From contig NZ_JAKNQL010000008.1 in assembly GCF_022662375.1 (NCBI RefSeq), positions 1 through 64,000 on the forward strand: 64,000 nucleotides of DNA. The letters run 5' to 3'. Below are positions 1 to 8,070 of the stretch, piece by piece. The DNA is from Pseudomonas sp. CROZ-RG-20F-R04-15. GTDB taxonomy: Bacteria; Pseudomonadota; Gammaproteobacteria; Pseudomonadales; Pseudomonadaceae. Every line of letters starts with the position of its first letter. Position 1 is the stretch's first letter. Made by a program: the position numbers and the translations under genes. Under the pieces are notes generated by a model. That model worked only from the letters and a program-made list of their open reading frames with translations, was not told the origin of the DNA and did no database searches.

Positions 1-1018
1 GGCGTCCTACCAATACGACGCCTTCGGCCGGCGCATCCGCAAAACCGTCGGCGACGCCACCACCGAATTCTTCTGGCAAGGCGATCACCTCGTCGCCGAA
101 AGTAGCGAACACGAATACCGCAGCTACGTCTACGAACCCGGCACCTTTCGCCCGCTGGCGCTGCTCGACGGCAAAGGCCCGAAAAAAGCCTGCCCGTTCT
201 ACTACCAGCTCGACCACCTCGGCACCCCGCAGGAACTCACCGACTACAGCGGCGACATCGTCTGGTCGGCGCAATACGACGCCTACGGCAAAGTCGCCGC
301 ACTGACCCTGGCTGGCGACGACTACCTGAACCAGCCGCTGCGCTTTCAGGGGCAGTACTTCGACGACGAAAGCGGACTGCATTACAACCGCCACCGGTAT
401 TACGACCCGAGGCTGGGGCGGTACCTGACGCCGGATCCGATCAAGTTGGCCGGTGGGTTGAATCAGTACCAGTACGTGCCGAATCCGACGGGGTGGGTGG
501 ATCCGTTGGGGTTGAGCTCCAATTGCCCTCCGCCGAAGAAACCTGGATGTGAGGTGCCAGATGATATTGGTGTCGCCAAGGTTGATGAAGGCGAACCTCA
601 AAATCCCACAACGAAAAGCAAACACGAATATCTTTATCGTGGAGACGATATAGATCCGTCAGTTATCTTCGTCAACGGATTCGAAAGCAAGGGAGAAAGC
701 AACGATTTACTGCTTCACTCATTAGACAGTGATAATCCTCCAAGTGGTTTTATTAGCACATCACCATCCCGAGATATAGGAAAAGCATTCGCTACCGCTT
801 ATTTCACGAAAACCGGTTTCCTTTACACGTTGAAAAGGGTTCCTGGTCACGACCTCAAAGAAGAATTGGGCTCCAGTTATATATATGAAAAAGAAAAGGA
901 AATTGCCATCCCTAGAAAAATCAAAAACGAAGATATTCTAGGCGCCACCATCATCATTGATGATGGCAGGGAGCTTGGTTACTCACTCCCTAACCCATAT
1001 AGGAAGATAGACAAATGA
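1..1018 (+). CDS. Rhs-family protein, C-terminal part, with ADP-ribosyltransferase-like toxin tip (5' end outside window)
   Basis: Open from base 2 with no start in the window, so this is the 3' end of a large Rhs polymorphic toxin. The first ~170 codons are Rhs/YD repeats and the Rhs core, ending in the conserved junction PTGWVDPLGL (about base 490-520), where Rhs proteins switch to a variable toxin and are often autocleaved. The tip then turns AT-rich and resembles cholera/pertussis-type ADP-ribosyltransferases: LYRGDD with the NAD-binding Arg (codon at 638), GFISTS (STS at 755-763) and EKEIAIP with an E-K-E pair (893-901). The R-S-E order and the ExE arrangement suggest a mono-ADP-ribosyltransferase; the target cannot be told. 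Such proteins are usually delivered by type VI secretion. The stop overlaps the next gene by 4 bp (ATGA), as expected for a toxin followed by its immunity gene. Rhs assignment is firm, the ART assignment good but motif-based. Confidence 0.88.
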   Translation, partial: ASYQYDAFGRRIRKTVGDATTEFFWQGDHLVAESSEHEYRSYVYEPGTFRPLALLDGKGPKKACPFYYQLDHLGTPQELTDYSGDIVWSAQYDAYGKVAALTLAGDDYLNQPLRFQGQYFDDESGLHYNRHRYYDPRLGRYLTPDPIKLAGGLNQYQYVPNPTGWVDPLGLSSNCPPPKKPGCEVPDDIGVAKVDEGEPQNPTTKSKHEYLYRGDDIDPSVIFVNGFESKGESNDLLLHSLDSDNPPSGFISTSPSRDIGKAFATAYFTKTGFLYTLKRVPGHDLKEELGSSYIYEKEKEIAIPRKIKNEDILGATIIIDDGRELGYSLPNPYRKIDK

Positions 1019-1422
1019 TCTCAACATTCGAAATATCGATAGGCATAGAAAATACGATCCAGAAAACCGATCTAATATGCGATAACGAGGCGATATCCAT
1101 CACACTTTGCCGAGAAAACACCCCTCCCGAAACATATACAGAAAGAAATTTCTATAAATGTTTCGGACTTCTACGCAAAAACAATCCGGATATAACTTTT
1201 TTTTGCAAGGGCGCAAAAATCAATGTTCACCCTTCAAGCATGTCCGCACAAATGACTAGAGGTTTAAAGGCATACGAACTTGAAATAGATAGGGAGCCAT
1301 CCCTGAACGACTTGGTTTTCATATTTGATTATGAAGATCAACAATTGACGAACGATCCAGAGGAGCAAAGTACCTTCTACTATAACTGGGTAAAATCCAG
1401 AATCGAATCTAAGCGTTCATGA
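1015..1422 (+). CDS. Putative immunity protein to the Rhs toxin, copy 1
   Basis: 135-residue soluble protein with no signal peptide or membrane segment. It starts on an ATGA overlap with the Rhs stop, so it is translationally coupled to the toxin, the usual place for a cognate immunity gene. The central block CKGAKINVHPS.MS.QM and the later IFDYE...LTND.EEQ recur in the next gene, so the two are paralogues (about 21 of 27 residues identical in the central block, little similarity at the N terminus). Base composition is AT-rich like the toxin tip and unlike the chromosome around it, consistent with acquisition together with the toxin tip. Function is inferred from position only; I do not recognise a named family with certainty. 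Confidence 0.72.
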   Translation: MISTFEISIGIENTIQKTDLICDNEAISITLCRENTPPETYTERNFYKCFGLLRKNNPDITFFCKGAKINVHPSSMSAQMTRGLKAYELEIDREPSLNDLVFIFDYEDQQLTNDPEEQSTFYYNWVKSRIESKRS

Positions 1423-1829
1423 AGACAATAGCAATTGAGACCATCACGAACGGAAAGCGGGAACTAGCATGCATCGTAGTGGATCGAAGTGCGAAAGCGT
1501 TAACATTTACGATGAATCGCGGTAGAACTTGCACATTCAGCGCAGCAGATCTTTATATCAGCTTCGGCTTGATCAGGGCAGACTTCCCCGACATCAAATT
1601 TCTGTGCAAAGGCGCCAAAATAAATGTTCACCCTTCGCGTATGAGCTCGCAAATGTCAGCCGGTCTGGTCGCCTACGAAGTTAGAATGGGACACCCGACC
1701 GATGAGGAAGACATCGTTCGTATTTTTGACTACGAAGAAAACGATCTAACGAACGACATAGAAGAACAGAAAAAGCACTATAAACTATGGATTGAATCAA
1801 TCAACCCTACCCATCCATTATCTACTTGA
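1419..1829 (+). CDS. Putative immunity protein, paralogous copy 2
   Basis: 136-residue cytoplasmic-type protein, again starting on an ATGA overlap with the gene before it, giving a three-gene coupled unit toxin-imm1-imm2. It shares the CKGAKINVHPS.MSSQM.AGL.AYE block and the IFDYEE..LTNDIEEQ segment with copy 1, while the first ~45 residues differ. Either it is a duplicated immunity gene that has diverged (for a sibling toxin or as an orphan), or both are needed. Its codon use is less AT-rich than copy 1, which may point to a different history. The operon ends at the hairpin 1852-1880. Confidence 0.7.
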   Translation: MKTIAIETITNGKRELACIVVDRSAKALTFTMNRGRTCTFSAADLYISFGLIRADFPDIKFLCKGAKINVHPSRMSSQMSAGLVAYEVRMGHPTDEEDIVRIFDYEENDLTNDIEEQKKHYKLWIESINPTHPLST

Positions 1830-1851
1830 TGCGATAATCGCTTAAAAAGAA

Positions 1852-1880
1852 AAGCCCGGCAGCGCTACCGGGCTTCTTTA
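1852..1880. terminator. Bidirectional intrinsic terminator
   Basis: Perfect 8-bp stem AAGCCCGG (1852-1859) / CCGGGCTT (1868-1875) with an 8-nt loop, T-rich after the stem on the plus strand and A-rich before it, so it can end both the immunity operon and the convergent chitinase operon. Confidence 0.85.
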
Positions 1881-1887
1881 TTTGCAA

Positions 1888-2946
1888 CTAACGAGCAATG
1901 AGCGAACGCGTGTCATCGACAGCCTGCTCGGTGAAAGAAACCCCGTGAATCAGCGGCCCATAACGCCGACTGAATTCCCAGTTGTACGGCACGCCATCCT
2001 TGCTGCTGCCGTTGTCCCAATTCACCGACCAGGTCATCAAGCCTTTGATCGGCAGCCCCTTGATAGCCAGACGCTTGAGTACGTTGCCGACCACGGTTTT
2101 ATCGATTACATAACCGGTAGCCGCCGCATCGTTGTTGGCCGGCAGGCCGATCACGAACTTGTCTGCCGGGATCCGCGTGAAGCCGCGAGTGCCGGTCACC
2201 AGACTTTCGGTCAGGTAGAAGAGGAAATCCTCCTTCAGCGCATCGTTGTTCTGCGCAATCCACGCACCTGCGCCGTTGTTGGCTTCCGGCACCCAGACCC
2301 CGTCGCCGCCCTGGTTGTAGAACTGCGGGGCGATGAAGTCGTAGTAGCCTTCCAGTGCCTGCAAATAGCTGATGTATTTGCCGGTGCTGGTCAGGTACGG
2401 GAACTCCGGGGCCATGCTGATGATGAAATGTTTGCCCTGGCCTGCGTAGTGATCCTTGACCCGTTTCAGCGCGGCCGGCAGGACGGTCTTGTTGGCAGCG
2501 AAATCAATCGCGCTCTGTTCAAGATCGATGTCCAGTCCGTCGAAGCCGTAGGTTTCCACCAGACGGATGATTTCATTGGCCAGCGGCTGTTCCTGGCCGC
2601 TGCGCAACTCAATGTGCGCGTCGGCGCCGCCGAGGGAAATCAGCACGGCCCGCCCCTGACTGTTGAGCACGCCGACCTGGCGGCGGAACTCCGCATCGGA
2701 CACGTTGAACGGCTTGAAGGTCGGAATGCCGCTGCCCTTCATGAAGGCTACTGCAACGACGTTGTACTCCTTGGGCACTTCCTCCAGCGAGAGGCTGGCA
2801 AAGCGACCCTGGCGATAACCATCGCTCGGCCCCGCTGGCCAGTTGTGCCAGAAACCCATGAGGATCTTTTTGCCGGCAATGCTCGGCATCAGCGAGGCGG
2901 CATCGCTCGCCGGATTTTGCATTAAAGAAAAGTCGATATTTGACAT
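1888..2946 (-). CDS. GH18 chitinase without signal peptide
   Basis: 352-residue glycoside hydrolase family 18 protein that should cleave beta-1,4 GlcNAc links in chitin. Visible motifs: LISLGG (residues 102-107, the SxGG strand) and FDGLDIDLE (135-143), the DxxDxDxE signature with Glu143 as proton donor; later APQFYNQ and MTWSVNWD fit the substrate-binding strands of the TIM barrel. There is no signal peptide and no separate chitin-binding domain. The start ATG is preceded by AAGGA 7 nt upstream. It lies 43 nt downstream of an AA10 LPMO gene on the same strand, so the two form one operon for chitin attack. Export is unexplained by the sequence; a non-Sec route or release by lysis is possible. 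Confidence 0.93.
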   Translation of the reverse strand: MSNIDFSLMQNPASDAASLMPSIAGKKILMGFWHNWPAGPSDGYRQGRFASLSLEEVPKEYNVVAVAFMKGSGIPTFKPFNVSDAEFRRQVGVLNSQGRAVLISLGGADAHIELRSGQEQPLANEIIRLVETYGFDGLDIDLEQSAIDFAANKTVLPAALKRVKDHYAGQGKHFIISMAPEFPYLTSTGKYISYLQALEGYYDFIAPQFYNQGGDGVWVPEANNGAGAWIAQNNDALKEDFLFYLTESLVTGTRGFTRIPADKFVIGLPANNDAAATGYVIDKTVVGNVLKRLAIKGLPIKGLMTWSVNWDNGSSKDGVPYNWEFSRRYGPLIHGVSFTEQAVDDTRSLIAR

Positions 2947-2989
2947 GTTCTAATCCTTCAGAACGTGTGGGTTTGACGACGCTGCGCCG

Positions 2990-3625
2990 TTATTTGAAAT
3001 CGACGTCGAAGGCCTGATAGAAGGCGTTGCCGGTGTTGGCGACGATCCACATCAGTACGATCACGTGATGGCCCGTCTTGTTGGCCGGTAATTTCACCGC
3101 ATGATTGACCTTGGCCTTCAACTCATTCGGATAGCTGTAATAAGGCACCTGAGTGTAGAAGTCCTCGAAGAACGGTTGGGCGTCCAGTTGCGCGCGGCTG
3201 ATGCGTTGTTTCGGGTCCCAGCCATCCTTGGTGATCAACCAGCGGTAACCACGGGTGGTGTGCGGCGCGGTGTATTCCCATTTGATTTCGAGGGTCTGCC
3301 CCGGGGTGACATTGAGCAGCGGCCAGGTGAACGGACGAGCGAGTTTTTTGCTCATCTCGTCATTGGTGAAGTTCACGCAATCGCGGGCATCGCTCTTGCC
3401 GCCACTGAGAATGTAGCCGTCGGCCGGTGGCGTGACACTGTCCGAATCACTCTGGTAAGGCGCCGGAAATGGCCCCGCCGCCAGCGCCGGGAAATTCTTC
3501 CCGCCTTCCATCTCGTTGACCTGCCAGGCGCCGAGCAATCCTTGCTCGATCGCTACCGCACCGCGGCTTGCAGGGGAAATGACACGACCGTGTCGCAGTT
3601 GGTTTTGGGTTTGTGGTTGATTCAT
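2990..3625 (-). CDS. AA10 lytic polysaccharide monooxygenase (chitin-active type), no Sec leader
   Basis: 211-residue copper-dependent LPMO of family AA10 (chitin-binding protein type), which oxidatively breaks crystalline chitin. The sequence HGRVISPASR matches the mature N terminus of this family; His12 and His122 (in TAPHTTRGYRW) would form the copper histidine brace, with the aromatic AFYQAFDV near the C terminus. Normally His is residue 1 after signal-peptide removal; here it follows a short polar leader (MNQPQTQNQLR) with no hydrophobic core. I chose the ATG at 3625 (GGAG 8 nt upstream) over a GTG at 3634 that overlaps that ribosome site. First gene of an operon with the GH18 chitinase. 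Confidence 0.9.
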   Translation of the reverse strand: MNQPQTQNQLRHGRVISPASRGAVAIEQGLLGAWQVNEMEGGKNFPALAAGPFPAPYQSDSDSVTPPADGYILSGGKSDARDCVNFTNDEMSKKLARPFTWPLLNVTPGQTLEIKWEYTAPHTTRGYRWLITKDGWDPKQRISRAQLDAQPFFEDFYTQVPYYSYPNELKAKVNHAVKLPANKTGHHVIVLMWIVANTGNAFYQAFDVDFK

Positions 3626-3846
3626 TTTTTTCACTCCGTTGATTTAAGAACTCTCCATTCCGAGGAGAGGCCTTCAAGCTAACGGAGACGGATTTTTTGT
3701 CCATCGGCGGTTTTGTCGCAGTCGGCGGCTTCAAACCTTGAAAACACCGCAAATACTGGATGGATATACAGTCAATTACGATAAGACCCACCCGAGATAG
3801 CGCCAAAAGATTACACGCCAATGCTGCAAAAACTGCCATTCAGTAC

Positions 3847-4284
3847 TCACGGCAACTGTGCTTGAAACTCCTTTTCGTACTGCCCGGCGAGTTGTTCTTT
3901 CTGTTTTTCGCTGAGCAATTTGCCAGCCATCTGGAAGAACTTCTGTTCCTCCTCCTTGAGGTGATGGTGAACTTTGTCAGAGAGCTTTTTGGCGGTGGCC
4001 AGCCAGGCCGGGCTGGACATCTCGGTCTCGTCGAGTTCCTCCATCATCTCGTCCATTTCATGGTGTTCCGAGATGGCATGGCGGCTCAGGTCGACGCCGT
4101 TATCGAACTCCATCAACGGAATGTAGAAATGGCGCTCTTCAGCAGTTTCGTGGGCCTGGAGTTCTGCCTTGAGCTGTTTGTAGGCTTCGACCCGTTCCGG
4201 CGTATCGCCGCTGGTTTCGATCAGGGTTTTGGCGTAGCTACGCTGGCGGTCATGGCTTTCGCGAAGGGCTTCGAAAATATTCAT
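3847..4284 (-). CDS. Hemerythrin HHE-domain protein
   Basis: 145-residue all-helical protein with the spaced His/Glu residues of the hemerythrin cation-binding domain: ESHDRQR near residue 10, HETAEERHFYIPL around 50, ISEHHEMDEMMEEL around 75 and HHHLKEEEQKFF around 107. Such proteins carry a di-iron site and bind O2 or NO, or act in iron or redox stress. Soluble and cytoplasmic; GAGGATCCCCC before ATG gives a usable ribosome site. It stands alone between the chitin operon and a divergent GNAT gene. The exact role cannot be read from sequence. Confidence 0.85.
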   Translation of the reverse strand: MNIFEALRESHDRQRSYAKTLIETSGDTPERVEAYKQLKAELQAHETAEERHFYIPLMEFDNGVDLSRHAISEHHEMDEMMEELDETEMSSPAWLATAKKLSDKVHHHLKEEEQKFFQMAGKLLSEKQKEQLAGQYEKEFQAQLP

Positions 4285-4432
4285 GGGGGATCCTCATCAA
4301 CCGCGTGCTGGAATGACGCTGTAAAGGCTAGACCCCGACGCGAGAGCGGCAGTTCCACCGGGTTGAAGAAGGGCTTGGAAGATGGCTGCGGGGCAGGATA
4401 GGCTGCAAATTCAAACCACAAGGAAGTCATGC

Positions 4433-4858
4433 ATGAACCTGCGTATCGAGTTGTCGCAAAACTCAACAGAAGAAGAACGTCAGGCCATTTTGGCCCCCCT
4501 GCACGCCTATAACGTGGCCAAGGCCGGGATTGCTGTATCCGAGCCGCTCACCCTGCTGGTGCGTGACGATAACGACCAGATTCTGGGCGGACTTTACGGC
4601 CGTTTGGTCTGCCAATGGTTGTTCATCGATTTGCTGTCGGTGCCTGAAGCTGGCCGGGGTCAAGGTATTGGATCGAAGCTGATGCGCATGGCCGAAGAGC
4701 TGGCGCGTGAGAAAGGCTGCATCGGCGCATGGCTCGACACGTTCGACTTTCAGGCACCGGAGTTCTACAAGAAACTGGGGTATAGCCAGTTTGGGGAGAT
4801 TGTCGATTATCCGCCGGGGCACAAACGGCACTTTTTCCAGAAGCGCCTGAACGGTTGA
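4433..4858 (+). CDS. GNAT-family N-acetyltransferase
   Basis: 141-residue single-domain GNAT enzyme that should transfer an acetyl group from acetyl-CoA to an amine. The CoA-binding motif A is visible as VPEAGRGQGIGSKLM (R/Q-x-x-G-x-G/A type, near residues 70-85), followed by the motif B region with FYKKLGYSQFGEI. The ATG at 4433 has AGGAAG 6 nt upstream; an in-frame ATG at 4382 lacks such a site. Substrate unknown. A REP pair lies just downstream. Confidence 0.85.
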   Translation: MNLRIELSQNSTEEERQAILAPLHAYNVAKAGIAVSEPLTLLVRDDNDQILGGLYGRLVCQWLFIDLLSVPEAGRGQGIGSKLMRMAEELAREKGCIGAWLDTFDFQAPEFYKKLGYSQFGEIVDYPPGHKRHFFQKRLNG

Positions 4859-4870
4859 ATGTGACGCCCC

Positions 4871-4947
4871 CTTCGCGAGCAAGCTCGCTCCCACACTGGA
4901 TTAGTGACCGACAAAGAATCGATGTGGGAGCGAGCTTGCTCGCGAAG
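4871..4947. repeat. REP palindrome pair (REPIN-like)
   Basis: Two 25-bp inverted copies, 4871-4895 and 4923-4947, of the Pseudomonas REP sequence with core GCGAGCAAGCTCGC and end CCCACA, separated by 27 bp. It lies between convergent genes. Confidence 0.9.
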
Positions 4948-4977
4948 GCGGCTTGAACCTCACCGCGACCATTGGCC

Positions 4978-5328
4978 CTACAGACAGGTCGCCAACGCCG
5001 CCAACCGACGCTTGGCAACGAAGTCATCCTTCTGCGCGTAGTAATTCAGCGTCGTGCCGGAAGCTTCAGTGATCACGTCGACAAACGACTCCGCCGAACG
5101 GGTATACACCGACGTACCGCCCGATTTGCGTGGCTCCAGATACGCTGCTGCATCAACGCCGAACACCGCTTCGTCCTGCCAGCCGAACTGCACACACTGG
5201 GCGACGACTTTCTCGGCTTTGTCCGAAGTCAGTACTTTATAGGGGGCTTTGGTGCGAGCATCGTCCATCACCGAACCGGCGCAACCGGCCAGCAGCGTCG
5301 CTGCCAGCGCTACCATCAGAATTCGCAT
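4978..5328 (-). CDS. Small putative lipoprotein
   Basis: 116-residue protein with an N-terminal hydrophobic leader and lipobox LLAGC (Cys at residue 16), so it is probably a lipid-anchored envelope protein. The mature part is small and mixed (YKVLTSDKAEKVVAQC, FVDVITEASGTTLNYYAQ) with two further Cys. I do not recognise the family. Standing alone on the minus strand, divergent from the DUF6388 gene. No strong ribosome site is visible before the ATG. Confidence 0.75.
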   Translation of the reverse strand: MRILMVALAATLLAGCAGSVMDDARTKAPYKVLTSDKAEKVVAQCVQFGWQDEAVFGVDAAAYLEPRKSGGTSVYTRSAESFVDVITEASGTTLNYYAQKDDFVAKRRLAALATCL

Positions 5329-5462
5329 TGCATTCGCTCATTCAGAAAAAAGCGGACTGTATCACCGCAGCAGCAGAAATCGTTCTGCTTTACTGCATTT
5401 ATAGCGCGACACGCGCAAGCCGCTGCGGCAACCTAAGGTCATCAGCCTCACAAGGAAAACCC

Positions 5463-5792
5463 ATGGCGCCTACCGACCAGCGACATGAACATGCCCTGAA
5501 AATATTCCTCGACGCGCGTCCCGAACTGCGCGAAACCCTCGATCACCTCAACCCGTTGCTGGCTCAGGCCAAGGGTGAAACGCAGGCGCAGTATCGTGAA
5601 GAGCGACTGCATGAAGCATTTGAAGAGGAAGCGGAAAAGCTTGGGCTGTTCGCCTGGGAGTTGACCTTGCAACTGACCGCTGACTCACCTGAGGAGTATC
5701 AAGCGCAGCGTCTGGACGTACATCGTGAAGTCGCGGAGATGGCCGGGATGAATTGGCTGGAGTATTGCGATCTGTATGGCATAGAACCGTAA
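5463..5792 (+). CDS. DUF6388-type conserved protein
   Basis: 109-residue acidic, helical, cytoplasmic protein (ARPELRETLDHLNPLLAQAK; AFEEEAEKLGLFAWELTLQL; EMAGMNWLEYCDL). It matches from memory the small Pseudomonas proteins called DUF6388; no function is known. The ATG at 5463 follows AAGGAAAACCC, a good ribosome site. It ends 27 nt before the DUF1275 gene and may be cotranscribed with it. Confidence 0.7.
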   Translation: MAPTDQRHEHALKIFLDARPELRETLDHLNPLLAQAKGETQAQYREERLHEAFEEEAEKLGLFAWELTLQLTADSPEEYQAQRLDVHREVAEMAGMNWLEYCDLYGIEP

Positions 5793-5818
5793 TTGTCGCA
5801 AAAGGATACCCGCCACCG

Positions 5819-6523
5819 ATGCTGCCATCCGCCTCGACTCACCGCGCCAGCCCCGGCCATCTGCACACGCAAAAATGGCGTGGACGGGTGGGTCTGGCGC
5901 TGGTTGCCAGCCTCTCGGTACTGGCCGGCATGACCGACGCCATCGGCTTTATGGCCAGCGGCGACTTCGTCTCGTTCATGAGCGGCAACACCACCCGACT
6001 CGCCGTGGCGATCAGCGATGGTGATATTGGGCTGACCGCGCGTTTGTTGATCCTCGTAGCAACTTTTATCGTCGGTAATGCTTTGGGAGTTGTCGTCGCA
6101 CGCTTCGGTGGACGACGAGCACTGCCGCTGCTGCTGTGTATCGCCACCCTGCTGTGCGCCGCGGCGGTCTGGCCATTCGACACGCAACTGCCGGCGCTGA
6201 TGGCGGCAATCATTGCGATGGGCATGCTCAATGCGTCGGTCGAAGAGGTAAACGGCTTGCCGGTCGGGCTGACTTACGTGACTGGCGCATTGTCGCGGTT
6301 CGGCCGTGGATTGGGCCGCTGGATGCTCGGCGAACGGCGCAGCGGCTGGCGGGTGCAACTGGTGCCGTGGAGCGGGATGTTTATCGGCGCGATTCTGGGG
6401 GCGGTGCTGGAACATCACTTGGGACTGAAGGCGATGTTTGTCAGCGGTGTGCTGGCGGCGATGATCGGCTTGGTCTCGCTGAGAATCCCACGGCGCTGGC
6501 AGCTGGGCTATATGCCGCGCTAA
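5819..6523 (+). CDS. YoaK/DUF1275 family membrane protein
   Basis: 234-residue integral membrane protein with about six hydrophobic segments. The first carries the family hallmark LAGMTDAIGFM...GDFVSFMSGNTTRL (residues ~37-65), typical of DUF1275/YoaK proteins, whose transport role is not established. AAAGGAT lies 11 nt before the ATG. A 3' REP pair closes the unit. Confidence 0.82.
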   Translation: MLPSASTHRASPGHLHTQKWRGRVGLALVASLSVLAGMTDAIGFMASGDFVSFMSGNTTRLAVAISDGDIGLTARLLILVATFIVGNALGVVVARFGGRRALPLLLCIATLLCAAAVWPFDTQLPALMAAIIAMGMLNASVEEVNGLPVGLTYVTGALSRFGRGLGRWMLGERRSGWRVQLVPWSGMFIGAILGAVLEHHLGLKAMFVSGVLAAMIGLVSLRIPRRWQLGYMPR

Positions 6524-6541
6524 CCGAGGACAACAAAATCT

Positions 6542-6633
6542 TTGTAGGAGTGAGCCTGCTCGCGAAGACGCCGGCACATTCTTCATCTTCACCAACTGAC
6601 AGACCGCTATCGCGAGCAGGCTCACTCCTACAA
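6542..6633. repeat. REP palindrome pair, variant GTAGGAGTGAG type
   Basis: Perfect 23-bp inverted arms at 6542-6564 and 6611-6633 with a 46-bp spacer. The arm reads TTGTAGGAGTGAGCC..., differing from the GTGGGAGCGAG version of the other REPs in this window. Confidence 0.88.
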
Positions 6634-6694
6634 GGTTTCGCGGCTGTCGCGATAAAGCTTTATCATGGCCGCAGTTTTGCTGATCGAGTCCGTC

Positions 6695-7087
6695 ATGAAG
6701 TTCGCCATTGCGCTGTTTTCCGCCGCCCATGCGCCCTCCTCGCGCCGCGCCCTGCTGTTTGCACAAGCCGCGCTGGCCGGCGGGCATGAAATTGTCCGGC
6801 TGTTTTTCTATCAGGACGGCGTTTACAACGCTTCGGACGCGGTGGTCACGCCGCAGGACGAACTGGACCTGCCCAAACAATGGCGCACGTTCATCAGCGA
6901 ACAGAAGCTGGACGGTGTGGTGTGCATCGCTGCGGCCCTGCGCCGTGGTGCGCTGAATGCTGAAGAAGCCAAGCGCTATCAGCGTGACGCCGTCTCCGTC
7001 AGTGCGCCGTGGGAATTGTCCGGTCTCGGCCAGTTGCATGACGCAGTACAAGATGCCGATCGCCTGATCTGCTTCGGAGGTGCGTGA
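6695..7087 (+). CDS. tusD: Sulfurtransferase TusD
   Basis: 130-residue DsrE-like subunit of the TusBCD complex, which passes persulfide sulfur from TusA to TusE during synthesis of 2-thiouridine at U34 of Lys, Glu and Gln tRNAs. The catalytic Cys is Cys77 in KLDGVVCIAAALRRG. I chose the ATG giving MKFAIALFSA, matching family starts, over an upstream ATG at 6665. First gene of tusDCB-tusE-trpD2, with overlaps or 1-nt gaps throughout. Confidence 0.94.
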   Translation: MKFAIALFSAAHAPSSRRALLFAQAALAGGHEIVRLFFYQDGVYNASDAVVTPQDELDLPKQWRTFISEQKLDGVVCIAAALRRGALNAEEAKRYQRDAVSVSAPWELSGLGQLHDAVQDADRLICFGGA

Positions 7088-7088
7088 G

Positions 7089-7445
7089 ATGGCTAAATCA
7101 TTGTTGCTGATCAGCCGCCAATCACCGTGGTCTGGCCCCGGTGCCCGCGAAGCGCTGGACATTGTGCTGGCCGGCGGCGCGTTCGATCTACCGATCGGTT
7201 TGCTGTTTCTCGATGACGGCGTGCTGCAACTCAGCGCCGGGCAAAACGCCAAGGCCCTGCAGCAGAAAGACCTCAGCGCCAACCTGCAGGCGCTGCCGAT
7301 GTTTGGTGTCGAAGAGCTGTTCTATTGCGCCGACAGCGCCAGCACCCGTGGTCTCGGCAATCTGTCGCTGGACGAAGCGCAGCCGCTGGCCGCCGAGCAA
7401 ATCACCGCCCTTATTGACCGTTACGACCAGGTGATCACCCTCTGA
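7089..7445 (+). CDS. tusC: Sulfurtransferase complex subunit TusC
   Basis: 118-residue DsrF-like subunit of TusBCD. The start ATG (MAKSLLLISRQSPW) lies 1 nt after the tusD stop and the stop overlaps the tusB ATG (TGATG), so the three subunits are translationally coupled, fitting their equal stoichiometry in the heterohexamer. Typical length for the family; the structural role is known for E. coli TusC. Confidence 0.93.
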   Translation: MAKSLLLISRQSPWSGPGAREALDIVLAGGAFDLPIGLLFLDDGVLQLSAGQNAKALQQKDLSANLQALPMFGVEELFYCADSASTRGLGNLSLDEAQPLAAEQITALIDRYDQVITL

Positions 7446-7738
7446 TGTCGACTTTGCATGTGTTGTCTCATTCCCCGTTCGGCGACGATCGCCTGACCAG
7501 TTGCCTGCGTCTGATCGGCAGCGCTGATGCTTTGTTGCTGTCCGGCGACGCAGTGTATGCGTTGCAAGCGGGCACCGCACCGTTTAGCGCATTGCAAAGC
7601 CGCCAGATCAAATTGTTCGTTCTGGCCGAGGATGCACAGGCGCGCGCCAGCGCAGTGCCGGACTGGGTCGAAGCCATCGATTATCCGGCCTTCGTCGAAC
7701 TGTCGATCCACCACGACAAGGTCAACAGCTGGCTATGA
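7445..7738 (+). CDS. tusB: Sulfurtransferase complex subunit TusB
   Basis: 97-residue DsrH-like third subunit of TusBCD (MSTLHVLSHSPF... start is family-typical). It overlaps tusC by one base and tusE by four (ATGA). Its fixed place between tusC and tusE supports the call even though the sequence is less conserved than TusD. Confidence 0.92.
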   Translation: MSTLHVLSHSPFGDDRLTSCLRLIGSADALLLSGDAVYALQAGTAPFSALQSRQIKLFVLAEDAQARASAVPDWVEAIDYPAFVELSIHHDKVNSWL

Positions 7739-8070
7739 ACTCCATGACCGTCGGCGCCCGCGCCATCGAACTGGACAAGGACGGCTTTCTCGTCGATCTG
7801 TGTGACTGGTCGGCTGATGTCGCCAGCGCCCTCGCCGCCGCCGAAGACATCGAGTTGACCCCCGAACACTGGGAAGTCCTCGAACTGCTGCGCAGCTTCT
7901 ACGCCGAATTTCAGTTGTCCCCGGCCACCCGACCGCTGATCAAGTACACCGCGTTGAAACTCGGTCCGGACAAAGGCAACAGCCTGCACCTGAACCGACT
8001 GTTCAAAGGCACCCCTGCCAAACTCGCCGCGAAACTGGCGGGCCTGCCCAAACCGACGAATTGCTTATGA
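7735..8070 (+). CDS. tusE: TusE/DsrC-family sulfur carrier
   Basis: 111-residue DsrC-family protein that takes sulfur from TusD and hands it to MnmA. The essential penultimate Cys is present (Cys110 in the C-terminal TNCL); ELTPEHWEVLELLRSFY and SPATRPLIKY are family features. The start overlaps the tusB stop and the stop overlaps the next gene. The acceptor enzyme, mnmA, is also in this window at 29.9 kb. Confidence 0.94.
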   Translation: MNSMTVGARAIELDKDGFLVDLCDWSADVASALAAAEDIELTPEHWEVLELLRSFYAEFQLSPATRPLIKYTALKLGPDKGNSLHLNRLFKGTPAKLAAKLAGLPKPTNCL

